This document shows, piece by piece, positions 49,420 to 64,000 of a DNA stretch of 64,000 nt. The notes under the pieces were generated by a model. It had not been told where the DNA came from, ran no database searches, and was given only the letters and a program-made list of their open reading frames with translations. The number at the start of each line of letters is the position of its first letter. The first letter of the stretch is position 1. This DNA comes from Cololabis saira (lineage: Eukaryota > Chordata > Actinopteri > Beloniformes > Belonidae), in the NCBI RefSeq assembly GCF_033807715.1, contig NC_084610.1:5265769-5329768 (forward strand), in the 5' to 3' direction. Both the position numbers and the translations under genes were made by a program.

Positions 49420-50994
49420 GGAACCCAACACGACAATAAATGTCTTCAATTAGAGCCAAAATACTGATCCAAATCCACATCTAGACAAATAAACTAAATC
49501 TCTGTTGCTCAGCCCATTTCACTGATGATATTCAGTGGAATTTTGTAGTGTGTATTTTTACTTCATGAGAAATGAGACAGGAATGTATCTCAGGGTACAT
49601 GTCGAATCAACGGGTGGAAGTGATTGCTGTCGAGAAAGCTTTAACAGATTTATCAAGTTTTAGCATATTTGAAGATATACTTCAATGTGTTTGGAGATTT
49701 TTTTTCTCCACAGTTTTGTTTTAACTCTGAATAAATAATGAGCTGCAATGTGATCAAGTGCTCTTCTGTTCAAACAGAAGACAGACCGACTTGCATCCTC
49801 TCATCCTCTGAAATATCTCTTTCAGGAGTCATGCATGAACTACCAAGTATGCAAGTCCAATCTTGGTTTAAATCGCTATTGTCTCAGTTTACACATTAGC
49901 TCTAACTCTTGTCGTACAACGGCCTAAGGGCCGAAGGGATTGGCTTGTGCATCGTGTCACTGCTGCAAAGAACAACCTGACAACGAGAACGTTTGGGAAA
50001 TTCAACAAAGCCAAGATGACATTTCGCCCCCTCCAAATCCTCTCAGTTTGACTCTTCACCACCGTCACCACGTATCTTAACACAGCAACCATCTCAGCTC
50101 CTTCCATGTCCACCTGCTTCTAGTTTGCTTGGTGTCAAAACTGATGAAGGCACAACTGAACCTGCCGAAGAATGATTGTGCCACCACGGTGTGATGGAGA
50201 AACGAGCTGGAGGGACTGAAGAAGAAAAAGGTGCTGTTACGGGATTTACCCTGGACTCCTGCTCAGGGAAACCTGCCTCTGGAAAAGGGAAGGAGATATG
50301 AACGAATGGAGACGGAGAAGAGGAAGGATTAAAACAAATGCGGGTAAATGAAAGAAGGTCAAAGGAAAACCAAAATAATGAATACTAAAAGAATCACAGG
50401 GATAGAAAGGAAATTGGAAAATGAAAGAGGAAGAAGTAAAGTTGAGGGCAAGTAAGAACAGGAAAAAAAGACGACAACCTCAAATCAAACGGAATGATGG
50501 AGCAATATGAAAAGGAGAAAAAGGCAAAAATAATCGAGGTGAAAGGAGGAAAGATAAGATGAATGCACTTGAAGATAAAAAGAAAAGTCTGAAAGTTCTG
50601 CACCAAAAAGGTAAAAAATGCACATACTGAAGGAAAGAGAGGACATAAAAAAACAATCGAAAATGAAAAGGAGAGTAAAACAGAGACCAGAGATCGAGAC
50701 TAATAAATTAGAGGCCACTCACTCACACACACACACACACACCTAAAGAGACCTGTGTGATCGGTGATCGCGCTGCAGTCTGTGTGTGTGTGTGCGAGTG
50801 TGTGCGTCGGTGGGAGTGGAACAACCCTGAGTGTTGCTGTAGATTAATGGGGGCCATTATTCCCATGCCCAAAACACTCAGTGATGAAGAGTCACTGCCT
50901 GGCGACAGGCCTCGGCCAATCAATTTGAGGCGCAGCAGTCACCTGCCCGGGTCATACTGCACACACGGCTGCTGTTTGTGCTGCCGGTGGTGGG
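49420..50994. other. erbb4 intron; purine-rich tract
   Basis: From about 50270 to 50700 the plus strand is strongly purine-rich (ggaaaggagaa-type words). A (CA)n run lies at 50723-50742. No gene. Confidence 0.5.
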
Positions 50995-51072
50995 GATCGG
51001 TGGGGGGGATCGGTGGGTGGGATCGGTGGGGGGGATCGGTGGGGGGGATCGGTGGGTGGGATCGGTGGGTGG
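50995..51072 (+). repeat. 13-bp G-rich minisatellite
   Basis: Six units of gatcggtgggggg/gatcggtgggtgg start at 50995, 51008, 51021, 51034, 51047 and 51060, a strict 13-bp period. Runs of G in each unit can form quadruplexes. Confidence 0.95.
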
Positions 51073-51263
51073 GCTGCACGGATCTGGAGAGGCTGGCACG
51101 CTGCCATGACATTACAGTACGGTGAAGAGCTCCTCAGCCGCCATTTACAGCTCAACAACTGAGAGATGTGCACTGAATAGATGTTTGAATGAGCTCTTTT
51201 ATGTTCCTGACCAGCTTTAAATTCCTATCTGAAACTAAACTTGTGGGCAGCTTCTCATTCAGT

Positions 51264-51893
51264 GACTGCGTTTAAATGACAATAACCCTTTTAAAACCTG
51301 AATATTGGCAATAACCCGAATTTGCACGGCCATGTAAACACCAATAACCCCTTTAAATAATCCCTGGGTTACTCCTTTTAAAATCTGAATATTGGGTCAT
51401 GTAAACGCCAAACGGAATATCCCCATCAAACGGAACATGAATTTGTTTTCTGCTCATGCTCTGTTCGCAAGGAATCCTGGTCTTTTGAGTCCAGGAAGTT
51501 CTTATAAACACGGAGAAACACAAGACCACGCCACACTTTTGGAGTGAGGAGGAGACTAATCACTTCATAAATGTAATGAAGGATATGAACATTTCTGCAT
51601 TTGTAGACGGTAGAAAGTACCGGGATAGCGAGATTTACAAGAAGGTGAGCGAAAAGTTGCGCGAAGCAGCATTTGTTTTGAATTTGGATACAGGAAGAAG
51701 AAGCGGAAATGGCGGTAATTGTGTCATGATGTTCTCCGTGCATCGCTGGTTTGATCCAGATATCCCGAATGATTAATCACCATGTATACAGGGATAACCC
51801 TGTTTGCTCACGCATGGAAACGGAATATTCAGAATGTTTCAGTAACCGGAATATTAGCAATAACCCAAATTTTGACTGCATGTAAACGTAGTC
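51264..51893 (+). mobile_element. PIF/Harbinger-like element, family E, copy 2
   Basis: Inverted orientation relative to copy 1. The ends gactgcgtttaaatgacaat and tgactgcatgtaaacgtagtc are flanked by AGT on both sides (51261-51263, 51894-51896), a 3-bp duplication. It carries the longer, open Myb/SANT-like frame. Confidence 0.82.
51576..51776 (+). pseudogene. Myb/SANT-like domain fragment in the element
   Basis: The frame starts MKDMNISAFVDGRKYRDSEI and continues YKKVSEKLREAAF. The order DGRK-R-(N/D)-SEI-(Y/F)-K-VSEKL-E-F is that of the middle of Myb/SANT-like domains that accompany PIF/Harbinger transposases; the following RTxxQC part has been replaced by unrelated sequence. Only about one third of the domain remains, so it is not expected to fold or function. 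Confidence 0.55.
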
Positions 51894-51896
51894 AGT

Positions 51897-53229
51897 TTGT
51901 GATAACGTGATAATACAAAGGTCCCTTCTTGTTTATCTGCTGAATAAGAGACTTTAGATTCAGTATTTGTGATGCAGGGTAACAGTCATGACAAGCCCAG
52001 ACTAGTTTTGCAGTCTTACATCATGCAGTCTGCACTTACTTAATGTTTTATTTACTACTAGCAGCATGTACTGGCACGGGAAACTTTCTTTCTGCAAGCA
52101 GCCCTGAATTATGGTTTACCCATGGGATGCATCTTGGGTCAAAACATCAACATTTTAACCTGAAGGGATACATATTGTGCCCTCTTTTTTCAAGAATAGG
52201 CTGACATCATTTTCTAAAGTAAAAGAAAAGGCCTACGACATACCACAGAAATACAGTACAACAGTCTCCAGACACGTCTTCGCAACATTTGTCACAGGCG
52301 GAGACAGACTTTTAAGTTGACTCTACTCCTCTCTTCCGAGGTTTGTGCCTCTTCTGAAATGTCCAAGCAATGGTTGATTGATGGAAGTTTAGTAATGTGA
52401 TTGGGTTCAATAATAGTCTGTCATCAGAAGATGCATGGAGGGGTTCATCACTCTGAAGGAGCCCCAGGTAGGTCAACATTGGGAGTGTATTGATTCTATG
52501 TGTGAAACTGCAATGTATTTGGAGGTTTCATCACCATGGACATGGAGTTAAAATATTAAAAAATCCTGAGAATTTTTTGTGGAACAAACTGAAAAATCAA
52601 CATCAAAAACAACAAACGGTCCTTGGGCAGGATCGCATTAAAAGACGAGACACGTTCTGTTGATGAGCTCCAGAAAACCTCCTGAAATCCACAAGAAGGT
52701 TAAGGCTCTACGCTGCAAGGAAAAATAAAAAATAAAAACCCAGTGGAAAGCTTTTACATTGTCTTGGCTGAGATTAATAGAATCAGTTTTAAAAAAAAAA
52801 ACAAATAAGGTGCTTTATTTTAAGTTCAAGGTTTGTGAAATGATGCTGATTTTGAGATAAGTAAAAGACTGTATTCCTCTCCCGGAACTTTTTATTGTTT
52901 GTTTGTTTGTTGCCATTGCATATTAAAATAAAGGAGACATTATGAAAAAAGATAAATTCTTTTTCTGTGCTCGAGGGCACATATTTAGATCTCTGAAGTC
53001 ATTACAATACCAACATCTCTGGCTATAACACTATTCTTTCTGTCACACAGCTTTCTGCCAGTCTAAGTTTGAAAATCTGTCGCTCAGTGAACCGCTCAGA
53101 TTTGCGGCGTTCAATGACATCACAGATCCAGATCAGGGTAGAATCACCCCACCCTCCCATCTCTGTCTGCAACCAAGTTCACATCAGGTTGCAGTCATTG
53201 CTCCTCTGAGGCGGATAATGTAAAGTTAT
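51897..53229. other. erbb4 intron; nothing recognised
   Basis: Short A-rich runs (52721-52802). No gene supported. Confidence 0.45.
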
Positions 53230-54022
53230 ACCCATGGGGGCTACAGTAATGAGAATTTTATATTGTTAATTAATTTTGCCTTATTTAACTTATTGTGTTG
53301 CAGTCTGGGGCGACACATATCCAACTAATATGAATCCTTTATTTTTACTATAGAAAAGAGCACTTAGAGTTATTTACAATACGCATTACAGAGAACACAC
53401 CAACAGATTATTTATTGAATCAAGATTACTGAAGCTCAATGATTTGGTTAAGTTACAGACACTCACAATCATGTACAGCTAAATGTAAAGCATTACCAGA
53501 AAATTTACAATACATGTTTACTTTCAATTCAAATAACGAAGGTAGTCGAAGAAAATTTAATTTTAAATATCTATTTGTCCGAACAACTTTAAAGCAGATG
53601 AGTGTTTCTGTTGTTGGAATTAAGTTATGGAATTCATTACATGATTTAAAGGGCTGTATAAACATATTTCAGTTTAAAAAAAAAATTCAAAGAGAAAAAA
53701 ATAGCAATGTATCGATGAAATAGTTAAGATTTATAATATATGCGTATGGAGACAGACAATCTATCTTTGTTTTTTTTGGTTTCCTTTCTTTGTGACGTTA
53801 ACTGAGTAATTGTAATTGTGCAGACCATCTGCTATTATTGTTCAATTTTGTTTTAAGGGAGGGGCAGGTATAATTAGATTTTCTTCTTCCTGCTCTTTCT
53901 GGTTATGGAATATGCTTTAGTTGATGATTGTGTTGTTATTTTACTTGTTTGTTTCTTGTTTTTTCTGTTTGCATATTTCCACGATCGGAATAAATAAAAA
54001 ATGAAATGAAATGAAATGAAAT
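53230..54022 (+). mobile_element. LINE 3' end with (AAATG)n tail
   Basis: The coding part reads KRALRVIYNTHYREHTNRLF and ESRLLKLNDLVKLQTLTIMY, then, after a frameshift at about 53477, RKFNFKYLFVRTTLKQMSVS and VVGIKLWNSLHDLKGC with TAG at 53719. This is the C-terminal domain of a fish LINE (KLWNSL, Y-REH-N). A 3' UTR with ttttaagggaggggcaggta and a tail of AAATG units follow. Truncated at the 5' side and frameshifted. Confidence 0.82.
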
Positions 54023-56344
54023 AATAGCATTTTTTGGGGGTGGAGTCAGATCCTTATCTGCCTGACTCCGCCCCCTAAAACCCACTGCTGTGGGTAAAGC
54101 TGTAAAACCTGCCAAAAAGAGAAACGTGGTTGTGACTGCCTGGTAATTTGACAAAAGCATGTCACTGACATTCCCTTTCGGTGTATAATCACTCTAAAAA
54201 AGAAAAATTTGAGATGGTACTGCACTATTCAAGACTGTTTTTGACGGGACGCACATCTGCTACGATCAAGTCTCTTCAGTTTCCATTTGCTTAAGGAGTG
54301 GAGTGTTGCTAGAAGTAAAAGAGTGTTAAGCATTTGTCTGTCCCATTTTTTTTGGTAAATTTCTCTAAATGTCAACACTCTACCTCAATTAAGGACGCTG
54401 TAGTTTTCCACTGTTCTTGTCATACTGTCTAGTCAGACACCGGTGACGAACGCAAATACTACACATCAGTCCTTTGTCTTGTTTCTGATGTTATGCGGCC
54501 TTCGGCAAGCTTTTATTTCTTGAAAATCTGTGATTTTTACGTCATCCTTCCTCTCTCCTGTCTTCAATCCCAACAACAACCTTTTCAAAGCTAACTGAAG
54601 AGCAAGGGGGAAATTATTCTCCCCTTAGCTTGAAAATTGTTCTTCTTCTGAAGGATGCTCTCTCTGCTGGAGGAGAGGTTCCCCATCATTACCTTGAGAG
54701 CGCAAAGATCACTCAGGGAAGCAGGCTGTGAGTTATTTATGCAGCCAGCACGCACACACACAGAGAGTCACAAAAATGCTTGCATGAATGCGTAGACACA
54801 TACAGAGAATGTTTGTCCTTTTATGGCTAGAAAAATATCTCAGGGCTGTGTGATGGAGGAGCTGTGAAGAGGATCTGCAAATGTACAGAAGGTAAAGCAA
54901 CAGAAGAACCCAGCTCACTGCCTTTCCTGTCGTTAGCATGTCAACTCTACAAGTTAGATCTGGAAAACTGCCTTTTCTCAAACTGACCTGCTACTGGAAG
55001 TGCAGACAATAAAAAAGAGTAGCTTATGTAAAGTCAAACTGATTCCTGTTATGAATATTTCATGTCACAGTGGGGCATGAATTCATGGCTGCATCTCCTT
55101 AAAGGGGCAGTCACCAGACCACTTGGAATAGCTGTTTGCAAACATTAGCTTCTTTGTTCAAACCCGACAAATGCCACTCTGTCACCCTTGTCACGTGTTT
55201 TTCAAGATATGAAGGCTAATCTAAAATTGGACAAACAAGAACTCACAAAATCAGTCAATAAAAACAAATGAATAGCGTAAAACCATCCAGCCAAACTTTG
55301 CATCAAGAGCATAACAGCAGTGACTGCTATCAATCAAAATCTCAGGAGAATGTCACTGCTCTTTGTGGGTCGGGGCCAGTTATCTCTTTTTCTCTCTAAC
55401 ATAAGAACCAAGACCCTGACATTTCCCCCTCCCGCCGCCACAGGTGAAATCGAATCCAATTATGGCAATAAGTACCTGCTTAAGTAACCTGTTCCTCAAG
55501 CGCTGAGGGATCATCCATCATGGAGAGATAAAAGGTTAAGCTCTTCCCCACCAACCTCCCAAACCCCATAAAACCAGTGTGCTCATCACTGACAGGTGAC
55601 TGTCAGCTAAATGAAACAGGAGAATACATCGCTTTTAACGACCAATACTAATCAATTCCAATAGACTGGCAAATGAAGGAGTGCTTTAAAGCAGGAAATT
55701 GTCTGTATAATGTCCGTAAAAGGCTTTTCATGCACAGTGAGTTATTTATGATGGTGCCTTTAATGAGTTAACGGTTTTTTCCTGGTAGCACATCGGGTTG
55801 GATGGGAGTTAATGGCAACATTAGGGTGTTGACTATCGTTGAATACTCATCTCTCATTTCACAGCCGTGAATGTCCCCAACTGAACCGTGGGAATTTATA
55901 GTCATTCAATATTAGTTTTACTCCATTTATCCACTAACTGGAAGAGGCACGTGGTTTCTACTAACTTCCATATGATGATGGACAGCATTGTCCATTGATG
56001 TTGAACGGGATGAAGTCAAGCTTTGTCAAATTGGATCGTGGGTCCGTTGAGTCGAATTGGAACCATTGCTTGCTTCAGACATTGAGAAAAGTTTAACTTT
56101 CAGGCCATCAGCCACCACACAGCTCGTGTAAACCAATGAAACCTGTGTCAAAGGCCTCAGCTTTCCTGTGTAACTTACGAAAAGGTTGTTTGGTTGTTTA
56201 TTGGTTTGACGACGGTGTCAGCAAGGGACAACCCAAAGCACCAGATACACTCACTGTCAAGTGATGCTCCAACGCTACTGTGTAATGCACGGTTCGTGAC
56301 ACTATGAGACTTTCAGTTTTAGCAGATTGTTGAGCTGTTCAGAC
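54023..56344. other. erbb4 intron; nothing recognised
   Basis: No gene or clear repeat. The region 55440-55900 is not obviously repetitive. Confidence 0.45.
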
Positions 56345-57128
56345 CACACAACTCACAGTTGTAATTTATTTTTTTTTAGACAGGACAATGCATTTTAATG
56401 AATACTACATTAAGCAGTATAAATATACCGGGTTTTAGCAGAAATGCTAGTTTCCACCCGCAGTCCCCACAGAAAACCAAAAACAATTCAGTCAAACAAT
56501 ACAATCAAACAAGGGAACACACATAAAACATACATAGTAGCAAAAAATATATTTAGCAGCATTTAAAAGCAGTATTTATTGTATCTAAAGTGACTTGAGT
56601 CTAAAGTGACTTGAGCAAAAAATGCATATTACCATAATGAATTACCAGCAATGGTAATATTATGGTACTAAGAGTATCCAAGTTGCGTGACATACAGTAC
56701 TAAGTGTGTGTTGCATTGCACATAGCCTTAGTATGTACGAATTAAAACAGATAACATTAAAACAAACTACACGTATCATTGGTGTTGCATTACAGGTGTG
56801 AGATGCACGAACCGAAAAAGTGGCTTGACTTAAAGCACTTTTTCTAAAAGGAACTATACAGTCGCCTCTAACACCAGCTCTGGTTAATCTGTTTGAATGT
56901 CTTTTCCCAAATTTTTGTAGTGGAGGTGGAGCCTGGCCATGAAAGATTTTATAGATCAAAATAGCGTAATTATATTTTACAATGTTGTCCCAGTTTAAGC
57001 GCTCATGCTTTTTTAATATCTGACAATGATGGTATGTTTTGGGTTTTTTATCCAATACTTTCAGGGCTTGTTTGTAGACTATTTCAATTGTAAGTCTCTC
57101 AGTTCTTGCAGTGCTACCATTACATGAC
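56345..57128 (-). mobile_element. LINE 3' end, minus strand
   Basis: Minus-strand frames read ERLTIEIVYKQALKVLDKKP, HHCQILKKHERLNWDNIVKY, IFHGQAPPPLQKFGKRHSNR and RASHTCNATPM, the C-terminal region common in fish non-LTR elements (IFHG-APPPL, R-SHTWN). The Trp of HTWN is Cys here. The 3' side runs to a poly-A-like end around 56370 (t run on the plus strand). Truncated, dead copy. Confidence 0.82.
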
Positions 57129-58387
57129 CCATGAGTGACAGGAGATCACAGCCTACATAATCTGACCACTTGGGTGACTTGGTCATCAAATTTGTCTCAT
57201 GTCAATATTTTGTCAACAAAACACATACATGTAGGAAATGATGCCTTACCATCCTCAGATCCAAGATGTGCAATGTACTGTAATAAGAAAAAGAAGTTGC
57301 CTGCTCAGATGGTGCATAGTTTTTTTGTCTTATTTAGAGGTTCATTGGTGGTTTTCCCAAAAATGGATGATTTTTTTTTTCAGTATCTTCATGCACGATA
57401 GCAGCATTTATTTAAACTTCACGAGAGACCACAATTGCATAGCTGCCTCTAGAGGACGCCAACAAAAAAGGAAGATGATATGAGGGATATTCTTTCTCTA
57501 AAGGTCGAGTTAGTTATTTACAACAGAATTATAAAGTGATACCTCAGCAGCAGAAAAAAGTTTTTTTGGCACAGGAAGTCTCAGAGGTCTCTCTCAGCGT
57601 GTTTATTATGAAGGATTTTCAGCCCATCACTCCAGCAGAGTTGAGTTAGTCAAGGCATGATTTCTAGCCAACTTTTAATAATCAGTATTAAATCCCAAAG
57701 GGATGAGCAAATCGCCCACATTCAAACATAGTGTAAAAATATTTCATCAGTTGCATAAAACAGATCATTTTTGCTGGATATGATTAATATATCTTCAACT
57801 GTAGAAAAACTATGCGTGTATTTTACACTGGGTTTGGGTCTGTTTAACCGTGTACAACAGTAATGTCCTGCAAGGATGTGGTCTTTGTATAATATTGTGG
57901 CAAGAAAATGCATATGAATGTGAGTCCTTTGGAATTCATCTTTTCTTGAATGAATTTCCCGTAAAATGTGATCTTATGTACATTTTAGTCACAATACACA
58001 CACTCTATATCCTTAGGCTGCAAACTCCTGACCATTGTAATGTTTTTATTAAAAGAAAATACTAATTAAGCATTTGCAGTACTGGAGGAAAGAGTAAGTG
58101 AACTCAGAAGAATGATTTCATCAAAACATATGGTGAATCAGAAGTTCATACATCTGGAGTCCAACTGCTGAAATGACTTTGGAGGTGGGGCATGTTATAT
58201 GCCGCAAAAAGTATACAGAGAGTCATTCAATTAGTACATGGTGGTAATAAGCTTGTGTAGACTGTATAAGGTGGTTTAATAGAGCATGACTTATTCCCAT
58301 TCCAGTTAAGCCAAAAATGATTGGGGGAGGCCAGCCTGGTAGCAGGTAGAAACCATAGACTGTAAGAAACAGGGGACAAAGCATTAA
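57129..58387. other. erbb4 intron; nothing recognised
   Basis: AT-rich DNA without supported features. Confidence 0.45.
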
Positions 58388-58880
58388 AGGGGACCTTTAA
58401 GCAGGCTTTGAATGTCTTAAAAACAAGCTTTTGATTGTTTTTGATAAATAAATTAGAAATTCAGCCTCTGAGCCATGTCTTTATCTTCCCATTCTCTAAC
58501 CTCATTATCTATGCAGGATTCTGAGTGGGCGGGGCTATGATAATGAGGCTCTGTGCTGATTGGCTGCCTGAATGACGGGATACACCGCTATGAAAAAATG
58601 GTGGAAGCTCCGGCCAGTGGAGTTAGTTGTTGTTAGTAGAGTAAGTGGTTTTCACGCATCAGAGGCCAACTGATGCAAATTGCATTTTGGTTACGTAACG
58701 AAAGGGAGCAGAATCTGAACGGTTCGTAGATCCACATCACACTGGACGGCTCATCCGGGCGGCTGTACAGACACTGCAGAATTTGGTTGCTTTCCTCCTT
58801 CTCTGAGTTGGCAGGCTGAGGGGAGACCACTTTATATATGTTAAAGCAAGAGAAAACCTGTTTTTCATAATAGGTCCCCT
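58388..58880 (+). mobile_element. TTAA-flanked element, family B, copy 2
   Basis: 493 bp with aggggaccttt and cataataggtcccct ends and TTAA at 58384-58387 and 58881-58884. Compared with copy 1 (8788-9732) it lacks the hairpin fragment and the MADF-like exon. Confidence 0.85.
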
Positions 58881-58884
58881 TTAA

Positions 58885-59510
58885 GTCACATTGGTTTTTA
58901 TAAAGCGGTTGTGAAGCCTCTCTTCCTTCAGACGGGGGACAGCCATGTTGGGACACACCCACCATATCTCAATCAAAGTTAGCCACCAGCTCCTTTAGCC
59001 AAACCCTGGCGAAATAGCTGAAGAGCTGCCAGCAGACGTTTACATCAGATTACCCCATTTAAAGGGTTGACTCGATAGAGAAATCAAAAATGACTGTCGC
59101 GATTAGCCATCGTTGGGTTAGTACACATATCTGGTTGCTTCACTAAGCCATAATCTTAGCATTATGACTATGGATGAGGACGTGATAACGGCTAGTCATT
59201 GGTTGAGCCGTCTGTCAATCAATCATATTAGAAATAAATGTATTGCTTGATATAAACTCTCCTGATGTGGTACAAAACAAATCACCCCCCTCAGAGTCAT
59301 GGGTGTGATATATAAAGATTCAGACCAAAATGTTTTTTTTAACTGGGCTGTAAATATTTTTATTTCTGTTCAAAAGTTGAACATTTTAACATGAGAGTGA
59401 CTGGAGAGTAAACCACTTTTAGAACCAGTCTCTAATGTTTACATCCATCTTCATTTGAGAGGTGAAATGAGGACTGGTGGACCACTAACCATACTACACC
59501 AAGACTCATA
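58885..59510. other. erbb4 intron with an unclassified repeat relic
   Basis: 59318-59412 resembles 31637-31760. The phrase gacagccatgttgggacacacccaccat (58929-58956) is familiar from fish repeats but no family is assigned. Confidence 0.35.
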
Positions 59511-60176
59511 TGGCGCTTATCCACTAGTACCTACTCAGCACGCCCCGACTCAGGACGCTTTGTCCCGCCTGGTCTCGCCTCCACTCGCCTCTTCCCCGTT
59601 TGTTTTTAATACCCAGATCAGAAGTAGGAGGTTGGAGTGAAGCTGGTGTGACGTATTTGATTGTGTGATCTAAACGGAGAAGACAACAACACTAAAGCTG
59701 TAGAACCTGGAGGAGATGATATATGTGCTGCTGGGTCTGTGACTTGTGTTCGACATCAAGTTAAAAAATTAGAGTGAAAGAAGCTTCAAGCGGCGACGCT
59801 TTTTTTGAATTTTGTTCGTGTCGCGCTGATGAGAAATCAGCTGGAGCCGCGAGCGGCTGGGAAGTGACAGAGCTCCTGGTAGATCTGGTCGTTCCTTATC
59901 GCCCATCTAGATCTCTTTTTAATTATCTCTTCAGCCACCAGGTTTATGAACATCTGCACCTCAGAGGTGGATCACCAAACAGATGTTTGCGCTGCCATTG
60001 CCTTTCGGATAAAATGAAGAGCCGCGAGTCGCTCTCGCGCTGATTCCCGCTTCCTGATTCAAACGTCTGACTCCAGCCCCCCGACTAATCGGTGGCCTGT
60101 AGTGTGATGATGTCAGATACAGCTGACTCAGCACGCTCAGAACCTCGACAGAATAGATAGTAGTGGATAAGTGCCA
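59511..60176. mobile_element. Non-autonomous DNA transposon with ctTATCCACTA ends
   Basis: It starts tggcgcttatccactagtac and ends tagtggataagtgcca, inverted repeats with a G/A difference. The interior is GC-richer than its surroundings and has small open frames of no recognised type. The target duplication is unclear. Confidence 0.65.
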
Positions 60177-61939
<1,763 letters not shown>

Positions 61940-64000
61940 CTAGGTGAGAGGGGGGGGAAGAGACAGAAATGGACTAAGTTTCTGTAGATTTGATGTACTC
62001 TCAAGATTTCTACCTCAAACAATCTGTTATTTTCGACACACATTTGCAGCTGACTTGCCCTGAGTCAGAGGGTTGCCCTGAGACATTGCTGAAATGAAAA
62101 TGAATCAGGCTTTGACTTTTGAAACTGCAAGCAACCAAAATGACTAACTCACAAATCCATGGTCATTAAATACCGCTTCCAAATAAACCGCCAACATAAA
62201 TTGAGAAGCGTCTAACCTCTCTTTAGGAATTCAAAGTTGGAAACCATGTTCCACAAGACAATCAATAACTAATTTTGCTGCTGTGAACATGTGTCTTAGT
62301 TGCAATTACCAATTACAAAGAAGGGATGGCTTGTCTGGAGCACTGGGCCAAGATTTTAGGGGCTTGGTATTATTGTTTTTTTTTTTTGTCCTTTTGGATG
62401 AGATTATCTAAATTTGTTTGGATGGTGTCCAACATTTTACAACTTACTGTGGACAGATATCTACTTTTAATCATACCAAATCTGTGGGGAAAGAGATTTT
62501 AAAGCTGTCACTCTTCTGCTTTCAGGTGTCAACAAACAGTAATAAAGATGTCATCCTTTTTTCAAAGGATGACAACATTTCCTGAGGTATTATTGAAATT
62601 TCGACATACTTTGGAAAAAATTCAATAGAAATGCAGTCAGAAGCTCCCTTTTCAACCACATTTAAAACAGAGGGATTTAGGGGGAGGAGTCAGACATTCG
62701 ATTCCAATCCACTCCCCCTTTTTTGGGCGTGACTCTTTTGAAAACATTGTTGCAGTTGTGTGCAACTAACTTTCATTGTTACAGGAAAGGCAAAAGGATA
62801 AAAAGTTGGGGAGAGAATAAAATGGAGAAGCTGGATAATTCTGTGATAGGGGTCTGTGAGGTTACAGCACTTTCGATACTGAGACTGATTGGCTCTCTGA
62901 ATGAGAAAACTTGTGTATTCTATCCTAAAAAAATGTGATAAAGTATGTTTCTTTTGTTAGGAAGTACAAACATCTAAATAACTAAACAAAAAATTGAAAA
63001 AAGTAAATAGCTGCTACCAGGAGGTATCAAAGTAGTTGCAAAAGACACAAAATCATATCAAGATCTCATAAATATTGTAGATTTACAAAGTCTAAAACAG
63101 CAGAAGTAAAAAAATTGAATTTGTGATTCTGAAAAGTACACTAGGACCGATCGGATCAGGTGTTTATATCAGGGGCAGATACTTTTAAAATTAATTGATT
63201 GGACATTAGAATTGACACATCCAATCAAAACACTTAACTCAAATTCAAACATTTAATTTTTAGTTTAAAAAAAAAAAAAAAAAAAAAAAAATTTAGTTTT
63301 ACAATAAGCCCAACTATATTCATCCTGCTCAGTTGAAGTGTTGTCTTTAACTAATTTCAAGGGCTGGCCAATATAGATTTATGTTTTTCTGCAGTTTTGC
63401 TACTGTTTTTTTTGTTGTTGTTACAAATATTTGATTTAAAAGCAGTGAAGAACTGCATCTTGACTTTGCAATTAGAAAGGAACATAAAAATAAAGGGATC
63501 GCTTAATTCACACATCGGAAAATTATGAAAAGACATTCAAATGGAATAATTGCACCTATTGTTAGTTTAACTGACAACAAAGCTGTTTTCTTGTTGGGCA
63601 GATTGATATCCTAGAGGTTTAACTGACTTATATTAAAGTGTACCAGATATATACACATTTAACTGGTGGATAATTAAATAGAGAAATAACTCCAAAACAC
63701 TTAAAAGCCACATCAGAGAGAGAGAGACAGAAAAAGGTAGGCCTTGAGAATTCTTTTCAGAACATGAAGCATGTTTACCACCCTCAGGTGTTCAGGAAGG
63801 TTGAGCCACAGATGTGGGCTGTAAAAAGAAATGAGCACTGTAGCACGGGTTTATTTTGCACTTTGGGTAAATGAAACAACCTTTTCAAGAAGACCTGAAA
63901 GTTCTTGAGGGTTCAGTGAAAAAGGAAAACAAATCTGATAATCAGGATGAAGACGGTAAAGAGTTTTATAAAAACATAAAAACATGTTCCCGTTGCTGAG
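61940..64000. other. erbb4 intron upstream of the first kinase exon in the window
   Basis: No exon with the beta-3 VAIK motif was seen on the minus strand. There is an A run at 63270-63291 and AT-rich DNA. The intron continues past the window. Confidence 0.6.

Noticed and set aside
50394..50718. Minus-strand frames rich in Phe, Leu and Ser that look like membrane segments
   Set aside because: They are the complement of a purine-rich tract (50270-50700); hydrophobicity follows from composition.

Overview
The window is vertebrate genomic DNA, almost certainly from a teleost fish. It has one recognisable host gene, split into short exons with canonical GT-AG junctions, inside long introns filled with fish-type transposable elements (TTAA-flanked MITEs, hAT and Tc1/mariner relics, LINE tails ending in ATTC or AAATG microsatellites, a tRNA-derived SINE). 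I see no bacterial, phage or CRISPR content, and no second host gene on either strand.

The gene is the 3' half of an ERBB4 receptor tyrosine kinase, on the minus strand. Reading right to left, eight coding exons were placed to the base: 61939-61754, 27982-27827, 21167-21092, 20956-20810, 13472-13375, 13178-13008, 6829-6544 and 5836-4998 (stop). They join in phase and encode 652 residues: the kinase domain from the end of helix C to its C-terminus, then the whole cytoplasmic tail to the C-terminal TVV. Upstream exons (extracellular, transmembrane, juxtamembrane, P-loop) lie beyond base 64000. The last exon carries a Ser/Pro/His-rich insert of about 120 residues relative to mammalian ERBB4 and lacks several of its tyrosines. 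No equivalent of the mammalian CYT-1 exon was found.

Layout: 1-2309 flanking DNA with a partial inverted-repeat element; 2310-3545 a composite terminal-inverted-repeat element with a nested hairpin; 3546-4997 presumed 3' UTR and downstream DNA; 4998-13472 the four tail exons, with a TTAA MITE, a Tc1 relic and a MADF-carrying element in the large intron; 13473-20809 an intron with an L1 fragment between two 242-bp direct repeats and a piggyBac-like element; 20810-21167 two kinase exons; 21168-27826 an intron with a BED-finger hAT element and a LINE split by a MITE; 27827-27982 the catalytic-loop exon; 27983-61753 a 33.8-kb intron holding most of the repeats; 61754-61939 the first kinase exon in the window; 61940-64000 the next intron.

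The most notable observations are the derived ERBB4 tail, an in-frame alternative splice donor in the activation loop, the 242-bp duplication around the L1 fragment, and several non-autonomous DNA transposons that still carry pieces of protein-coding sequence (MADF, Myb/SANT-like, BED finger, a YqaJ/SWIM-like N-terminus). I found no convincing undescribed biological system. All family names rest on reading by eye and memory, without database searches.
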